A DNA stretch of 64,000 nucleotides. It comes from Lacustribacter sp964460315. Lineage in GTDB: Bacteria; Pseudomonadota; Gammaproteobacteria; Burkholderiales; Burkholderiaceae_A. The DNA lies in contig CAYWPQ010000003.1 in NCBI GenBank assembly GCA_964460315.1, positions 35,315 through 99,314 of the forward strand. Reading direction: 5' to 3'. Of the stretch, positions 59,992-64,000 are shown in pieces. A program made the translations under genes and the position numbers. The notes under the pieces were generated by a model. That model searched no databases and was not told where the DNA came from. It saw only the letters and a program-made list of their open reading frames with translations. Within the stretch, counting starts at the first letter, position 1; every line of letters begins with the position of its first letter.

Positions 59992-60579
59992 TCAGCCACC
60001 CATCACGATGGGCTTCACACCAATCAGCCAGACATGGCCGTGGAACACAAACCAAGCCCAGGCGCCGGCGCCCACCACAAGAGTGATGGCGGTTGGCAGC
60101 CAACGCCCCGCAGCACGAGTCACTCCATCGCGACGATCACGCTGTCGAGCCGCACGAAAACTGAGCACCGCCCACACAAGCAAAGTGCCAAACAAAATGA
60201 GGTCAGCCAGAGTGCCATTCACCAAGAGGTGGGAAAACGCCCAGACCTTGACCGCAATCACCATGGGGTGACCCATGGCCGCTTTGAGGTGGTTACCTGG
60301 AACATAGGCGGCAATCAGCAAGACAAAACTGAACAACATGAGCAAAGAAACCAGGTGAGACATCCAGAATGGGAGCTGCCAAAGCAAGACCGGCGCCTGA
60401 CGCAATGCGCTGTAGCCTTGCACGATCAAAATCAGGCCCACCAATGAGAGCACTGACACCAACGCTTTCCATGGGAGCGCTCCGAGGCGATTGACCATCT
60501 GGCCGCGCCAGTCATCTGCCACAATTCGAAGCGAGTGAGTAGCGATGAAAATGATAAGTCCAAGAATGAGATAGGTCAT
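59992..60579 (-). CDS. NnrU family membrane protein
   Basis: A 195-residue protein with five or six hydrophobic segments, starting LILGLIIFIATHSLRIVADDWR. Family features are the HPMVIAVKVWAFSHLLVNG helix, resembling isoprenylcysteine methyltransferase-like membrane proteins, and the GALPWKALVSVLSLVGLILIV segment. NnrU was named in nitric-oxide metabolism, but no denitrification gene is near, so function is open. Confidence 0.85.
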   Translation of the reverse strand: MTYLILGLIIFIATHSLRIVADDWRGQMVNRLGALPWKALVSVLSLVGLILIVQGYSALRQAPVLLWQLPFWMSHLVSLLMLFSFVLLIAAYVPGNHLKAAMGHPMVIAVKVWAFSHLLVNGTLADLILFGTLLVWAVLSFRAARQRDRRDGVTRAAGRWLPTAITLVVGAGAWAWFVFHGHVWLIGVKPIVMGG

Positions 60580-60674
60580 AGGAGTCCCGAGTGGTTAAAA
60601 GACATTTTGAAAGCGCTGTGATTCAGAAATCAGTTGAATTCAAGATGCAGACAACATTTTAGGAGATAAGGTTC

Positions 60675-61094
60675 ATGAAATACCTACACACCATGGTCCG
60701 GGTCACTGATCTTGAGAAGTCTTTGGCGTTTTATCGAGACGCTTTGGGGCTTCAGGAGGTCCGGCGCAAGGATGTCCCCGCCGGGCGATTCACCCTGGTG
60801 TACCTGTCCGCGCCCGGGGATGAAGACGCCCAGGTGGAGCTCACCCACAACTGGGATCCAGAGGTCTACACCGGGGGAAGAAACTTTGGGCACCTTGCCT
60901 ACCAGGTGAAAAATATCTATGCGCAGTGTCAGAAACTCATGGATGCTGGCGTCACCATCCATCGTCCGCCAAGAGACGGCTACATGGCCTTTGTTCGCTC
61001 ACCTGACGGAATTTCGATTGAATTGCTTCAAGAGGGCGGCCCGCTTGAGCCCGCTGAACCCTGGGTGTCGATGCCCAATGTCGGCAGCTGGTAA
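60675..61094 (+). CDS. gloA: Glyoxalase I (lactoylglutathione lyase)
   Basis: Converts the methylglyoxal-glutathione hemithioacetal to S-lactoylglutathione. The 139 residues are of the VOC fold; the metal ligands H5, E55, H73 and E116 fit the GloA pattern (KYLHTMVRV, AQVELTHNW, NFGHLAYQV, GISIELLQ). Short, nickel-type enzymes have this length. A TAGGAGAT ribosome site precedes the ATG. It converges with tRNA-Thr. Confidence 0.92.
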   Translation: MKYLHTMVRVTDLEKSLAFYRDALGLQEVRRKDVPAGRFTLVYLSAPGDEDAQVELTHNWDPEVYTGGRNFGHLAYQVKNIYAQCQKLMDAGVTIHRPPRDGYMAFVRSPDGISIELLQEGGPLEPAEPWVSMPNVGSW

Positions 61095-61102
61095 TTGTGA
61101 GA

Positions 61103-61178
61103 TGGTGCCGATGAAAGGAATCGAACCCTCGACCTTCTCATTACGAATGAGCTGCTCTACCATCTGAGCTACATCGGC
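61103..61178 (-). tRNA. tRNA-Thr (anticodon CGT)
   Basis: Acceptor GCCGATG pairs with CATCGGC. D arm GCTCAGATGGTAGAGC. Anticodon loop TTCGTAA gives CGT (threonine, ACG). T arm TCGAGGGTTCGATTCCTTT. Discriminator A and encoded CCA at 61105-61103. The last base pair of the anticodon stem (G27-A43) appears mismatched. Confidence 0.95.
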
Positions 61179-61189
61179 ACGCGAACGCG

Positions 61190-61195
61190 ATTCTA
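61190..61195 (-). promoter_or_regulatory. Candidate tRNA-Thr -10 element
   Basis: TAGAAT on the minus strand, followed by a GC-rich CGCGTTCGCG stretch that leads into the tRNA 5' end at 61178. No good -35 is seen. Confidence 0.4.
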
Positions 61196-61229
61196 GCGCA
61201 TCCCCCCAACCAAGACCTTCTAAGTTCGG

Positions 61230-62171
61230 TTAGGAGAGCCCCTTGGGCATTGGAAAACGCACGTGCTCTTCCACGCCGGGCAGCTTGCGTACAGTGGAAG
61301 CCCCAAGCTGCTTGATGGCGTCGATAAGCCCCTGCACCAAGGCCTCAGGGGCCGACGCACCCGCCGTGATTCCGACCCGCGCCGCCGATCCAAGCCACTC
61401 GGGCTTTAACTCGGCCGCACTGCCAACGAGATAGGCGGGAACACCGAAGCGTTCTGCAACCTCCCGCAGGCGATTACTGTTTGAGCTCGTTGGGCTGCCC
61501 ACCACCAGCACCACGTCCACCACCTTGGTCATGTCCTTGACCGCATCTTGACGATTCTGGGTGGCGTAACAAATGTCACTCTTTTTCGGTGGAAGAATAT
61601 TTGGAAAACGTTTCTGTAATGCGGCAACGATGACCTGAGTGTCGTCCACCGAGAGCGTGGTCTGACTGACATAGGCAAGACGATCTGGGTTTTGCACGAC
61701 AAGCTTTGCAACGTCATCAAGGTCTTCCACCAGGTACATGCCGCCGTCGCTCTGGCCCATGGTGCCTTCCACTTCCGGATGGCCTGAGTGACCAATCATG
61801 ACGATGTCATAGCCCTCGGCTCGCAACTTTTTAACTTCCACGTGCACCTTAGTGACAAGAGGACAGGTGGCGTCAAAAACCTCCAACTCTCGGTTCGCGG
61901 CATGGGTTCTGACAGAGAGCGCAACACCATGCGCACTCATGATGACTCTTGATCCCACGGGAACCTCATCCAGGTCTTCAACGAAAACGGCGCCCTTTTG
62001 TCGAAGGTCTGCCACCACATGATCGTTATGAACAATCTCATGACGCACGTAAATGGGTGCACCGAATTTCTCGAGCGCCTTTTCAACAATCTCAATCGCA
62101 CGTTCCACGCCCGCACAAAAACCGCGCGGCTCCGCGAGAACAATCTCCTGCAGGTTATCGAGTTGTTTCAT
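61230..62171 (-). CDS. ispH: 4-hydroxy-3-methylbut-2-enyl diphosphate reductase IspH
   Basis: Last enzyme of the non-mevalonate pathway, making IPP and DMAPP. Its 313 residues carry the cluster cysteines C19 (EPRGFCAGVERA), C103 (DATCPLVTKVH) and C201 (SDICYATQNRQ), plus the HSGHPEVEGTMGQ segment with the conserved catalytic Glu. It follows fkpB after 12 bases, the conserved fkpB-ispH pair. Confidence 0.97.
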   Translation of the reverse strand: MKQLDNLQEIVLAEPRGFCAGVERAIEIVEKALEKFGAPIYVRHEIVHNDHVVADLRQKGAVFVEDLDEVPVGSRVIMSAHGVALSVRTHAANRELEVFDATCPLVTKVHVEVKKLRAEGYDIVMIGHSGHPEVEGTMGQSDGGMYLVEDLDDVAKLVVQNPDRLAYVSQTTLSVDDTQVIVAALQKRFPNILPPKKSDICYATQNRQDAVKDMTKVVDVVLVVGSPTSSNSNRLREVAERFGVPAYLVGSAAELKPEWLGSAARVGITAGASAPEALVQGLIDAIKQLGASTVRKLPGVEEHVRFPMPKGLS

Positions 62172-62183
62172 GGCGTCGCCCCC

Positions 62184-62693
62184 CTACAAAAGACCAATAA
62201 TTTTCACATCGAAGGTCATTGCCTGACCCGCAAGCGGATGGTTGAAATCAAACAAGGCGGCATCGCCCTCCCAGCCCTTAAACACACCAGCCACGCGGCC
62301 ACCCAGTCCGTCGGGCGTTGGAAACTCCACGACATCACCAGGTTCAATCGGTTCCGAACCGTCGGAATACTGGTCGAGAAGCGAGCGGCTCACCCGTTGA
62401 ATCAATTCCGGGTTGCGGGGGCCAAAACCGTCATCCGGCTCAAGGCTGTAGCTTCGCTCATCGCCCTCTTGCAGGGCCATCAGGCAACGCTCGAGCGCCG
62501 GCGCGATCTGCCCCTGACCCACTTGGATGGTGGCCGGATGATCCGAAAAGGTGTCAAAAATAATCTGGCCATCCGCCAACGCCAGCCGGAAATGTAGGGT
62601 CACATGGGAACCCTCGCGAATGCCGATGGAGGCTTCCCGCTCCATCCCCGGGGCAACATCTGATGGGTCTAGGCGGCTTGGGTTAGTCGTCAT
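62184..62693 (-). CDS. fkpB: FKBP-type peptidyl-prolyl isomerase, SlpA/FkpB-like
   Basis: A 169-residue SlyD/FkpB-type isomerase without the histidine-rich SlyD tail. GSHVTLHFRLALADGQIIFDT forms the FKBP core start, GQGQIAPALERCLMALQEGDE the second, and the insert-in-flap segment with GDVVEFPTPDG follows; DFNHPLAGQAMTFDVKI is the conserved closing part. About 27 extra residues precede the core. It is divergent from radC. Confidence 0.94.
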   Translation of the reverse strand: MTTNPSRLDPSDVAPGMEREASIGIREGSHVTLHFRLALADGQIIFDTFSDHPATIQVGQGQIAPALERCLMALQEGDERSYSLEPDDGFGPRNPELIQRVSRSLLDQYSDGSEPIEPGDVVEFPTPDGLGGRVAGVFKGWEGDAALFDFNHPLAGQAMTFDVKIIGLL

Positions 62694-62750
62694 GGCGAAT
62701 AGGCACTCTGCAAAAAAGACAGGAAAGTGATCGATTTTAGGCGTAAGCCC

Positions 62751-63422
62751 ATGTCTTTGAACCCATTAGCCCGCCGAAACGACCGCCAACCCCGAGAAAA
62801 GCTTCTTGCCAGAGGGGTCGAAAGTCTGGACGACCCCGAACTTCTTGCCGTATTGCTTGGGACTGGGCTGCCCGGCAGGCCCGTGTTGCAGCTTGCCGAG
62901 GAGCTGCTTCAGGAGTTTGGGGGCTTGTCTGCCCTGTTTTCCGCGCCGTCGGAACAATTACGAGGCGCAGCAGGCATTGGTCAGGCCAGGCTCGCCCTTT
63001 TCCAAGCCGTGAGGGAGGTCTCCCGGAGAGCCAGCCGAGAGGTATTAAGTGAGCGTCCACTAATAAGCAAGGGCGAGAACGTCTCTGGCTTCCTGGTTGA
63101 ACGCCTTGGCGGCCTGCCATTCGAGGTCTTTGCGGTGATGTTTCTGGACTCCAGACACCGCCTCATCCGCTATGAATCGATGTTTCAAGGGACAGTCACC
63201 CAGACCAGCGTCTACCCCAGAGAGATCGCGAGGCGGAGCCTTCAGCTCAATGCTTCGGCCATTATTGCGGCCCACAACCACCCGTCGGGCGTGGCCGAGG
63301 CCAGCCTGGCTGATCAGCTTTTAACCAGCCAGCTGCGGCGAAGCCTGGCCCTGCTGGACATCGAGCTTTTGGACCATCTGATTGTGGCGGGAGGTCGCAC
63401 CATTAGTGCAGGTTCGGTTTGA
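62751..63422 (+). CDS. radC: RadC-family JAMM/MPN domain protein
   Basis: A 223-residue protein from ATG 62751 (a GTG at 62727 is possible). The N-terminal helix-hairpin-helix region (REKLLARGVESLDDPELLAVLLGTG, then LRGAAGIGQARLA) precedes a JAMM metal site with HNHPSG and the downstream Asp of the SLADQLLT segment. The old link to DNA repair is doubtful; the true role is unknown. Its stop codon overlaps the -35 of the rpmB promoter. Confidence 0.93.
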   Translation: MSLNPLARRNDRQPREKLLARGVESLDDPELLAVLLGTGLPGRPVLQLAEELLQEFGGLSALFSAPSEQLRGAAGIGQARLALFQAVREVSRRASREVLSERPLISKGENVSGFLVERLGGLPFEVFAVMFLDSRHRLIRYESMFQGTVTQTSVYPREIARRSLQLNASAIIAAHNHPSGVAEASLADQLLTSQLRRSLALLDIELLDHLIVAGGRTISAGSV

Positions 63423-63448
63423 CCTAAGTGCTTGTTTTCTCATAGAAT
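63419..63448 (+). promoter_or_regulatory. Promoter of rpmB-rpmG
   Basis: TTGACC (63419-63424) and TAGAAT (63443-63448) with an 18-base spacer, about 72 bases before rpmB. It overlaps the radC stop codon. Confidence 0.55.
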
Positions 63449-63519
63449 TGCGGTCTTTGCCGAATCCGGGTGAGCCGTGCGGCAGCGAATCATCGATCTG
63501 AATTAACAAGGAAATCATC

Positions 63520-63753
63520 ATGGCACGTGTATGCCAAGTTACGGGCAAGGGCCCCATGGTTGGGAACAATGTTTCCCACGCCAACAACAAGACCAAGCGT
63601 CGTTTTCTGCCCAACGTGCAGTACAAGCGTTTCTGGGTTGAGAGCGAAAACCGTTGGGTTCGCCTGCGTGTCACGCCCGCCGCGGTTCGCACGATCACGA
63701 AAAACGGCATTGACGCCGTGCTGGCTGATCTTCGCGCTCAGAACGCGCTTTAA
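63520..63753 (+). CDS. rpmB: Large ribosomal subunit protein bL28
   Basis: A 77-residue 50S protein: MARVCQVTGKGPMVGNNVSHANNKTKRRF at the start and LRVTPAAVRTITKNGIDAVL near the end. An AAGGAAATC ribosome site precedes the ATG. Only one cysteine is present, so it is the zinc-free form. It is followed by rpmG. Confidence 0.97.
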   Translation: MARVCQVTGKGPMVGNNVSHANNKTKRRFLPNVQYKRFWVESENRWVRLRVTPAAVRTITKNGIDAVLADLRAQNAL

Positions 63754-63825
63754 GAAGCGCGCTCAAACAAGCAGCTAGGCAAAAGCATCTACTTCGAATC
63801 AATTAAAGAACACTAAGGAACGATC

Positions 63826-63993
63826 ATGGCAAAAGGCGGCCGCGAGAAAATCAAGCTGGAATCCAGCGCAGGCACGGGTCATTTCTACACCACGACCAAG
63901 AACAAGAAAACCATGCCCGAGAAAATGGAGATCAAGAAATTCGATCCCAAGGCTCGCAAGCATGTGATGTACAAAGAAACGAAGATCAAGTAA
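63826..63993 (+). CDS. rpmG: Large ribosomal subunit protein bL33
   Basis: A 55-residue 50S protein read directly from the DNA: MAKGGREKIKLESSAGTGHF at the start, then YTTTKNKKTMPEKMEIKKFD and PKARKHVMYKETKIK to a TAA at 63991. It has no cysteine, so it is the zinc-independent type. An AAGGAA site lies 7 bases before the ATG. It closes the window 7 bases before the edge. Confidence 0.97.
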   Translation: MAKGGREKIKLESSAGTGHFYTTTKNKKTMPEKMEIKKFDPKARKHVMYKETKIK

Positions 63994-64000
63994 CAACGCT

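Noticed and set aside
1..64000. Mobile elements, prophage, integrative elements or defence islands
   Set aside because: No transposase, integrase, restriction-modification, toxin-antitoxin or cas-like protein, and no long repeats were seen; all three tRNA genes lack adjacent integrases or duplicated ends.

Overview
The window is a dense stretch of core chromosome from a betaproteobacterium, most likely of the order Burkholderiales. This rests on gene order and protein character: the run ndk-rlmN-ispG-hisS-yfgM-bamB-der-hfq-hflX-hflK-hflC-hisZ-purA, the blocks carA-carB-greA, dnaX-ybaB-recR, trxA-rho-rpmE2, rpsP-rimM-trmD-rplS, surE-pcm-nlpD and recG-oxyR, a HisZ subunit, and an AddAB-type helicase-nuclease pair. 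No rRNA, insertion sequence, prophage, CRISPR array, toxin-antitoxin or secondary-metabolite cluster is visible. No gap without a gene exceeds about 200 bases. The longest gaps (13759-13907, 14235-14417, 45360-45551) hold only regulatory-looking sequence.

Layout. 1-13758 (minus strand): start of greA, carB, carA, a MAPEG-family protein, recR, ybaB, dnaX, the 4.5S signal recognition particle RNA, then addA-like and addB-like genes. 13908-19323 (plus): trxA, rho, type-B L31, a large polytopic membrane protein (possible GT-C glycosyltransferase) and a MATE transporter. Next come orn (minus, its 3' end overlapping the MATE gene), rsgA (plus), a CobD/CbiB-like membrane protein, a CoA-pyrophosphatase Nudix enzyme, the rpsP-rimM-trmD-rplS ribosome/tRNA operon, and etfB-etfA (all minus). 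26694-28401 (plus): mltB and a thermonuclease lipoprotein. rlmB and rnr (minus) face tRNA-Leu (plus). 31722-45359 (minus) is the ndk-to-purA gene train. A Bax-inhibitor-1-like gene (plus) ends in a clear intrinsic terminator. 46351-52501 (minus): yihY, a CBS protein, surE, pcm, nlpD, a PolB-like exonuclease and rlmD. wrbA and a DUF2069 gene (plus) converge on dusA and a histone-deacetylase-family gene. tRNA-Arg, cysM, oxyR, recG, ridA and an NnrU-family gene follow, then gloA, tRNA-Thr, ispH, fkpB, radC, and rpmB-rpmG at the right edge.

The genes cover pyrimidine/arginine and purine precursor supply, replication clamp loading and recombinational repair, translation (ribosomal proteins, tRNA and rRNA modification, GTPase assembly factors), RNA decay, envelope biogenesis, isoprenoid synthesis and oxidative-stress response. 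Many neighbours overlap by 4 bases (ATGA or GTGA junctions), which suggests translational coupling.

I found no clearly new biological system. The most useful oddities are: rpoS absent from its usual place after nlpD; rlmN abutting ispG with the usual pilF/rodZ-type genes absent; an hflX gene with no ATG, GTG or TTG start upstream of its first conserved strand; an oxyR that overlaps cysM; a 63-base coding overlap between the MATE gene and orn; and several unexplained perfect stem-loops in leaders of rho, rpsP and rplS.
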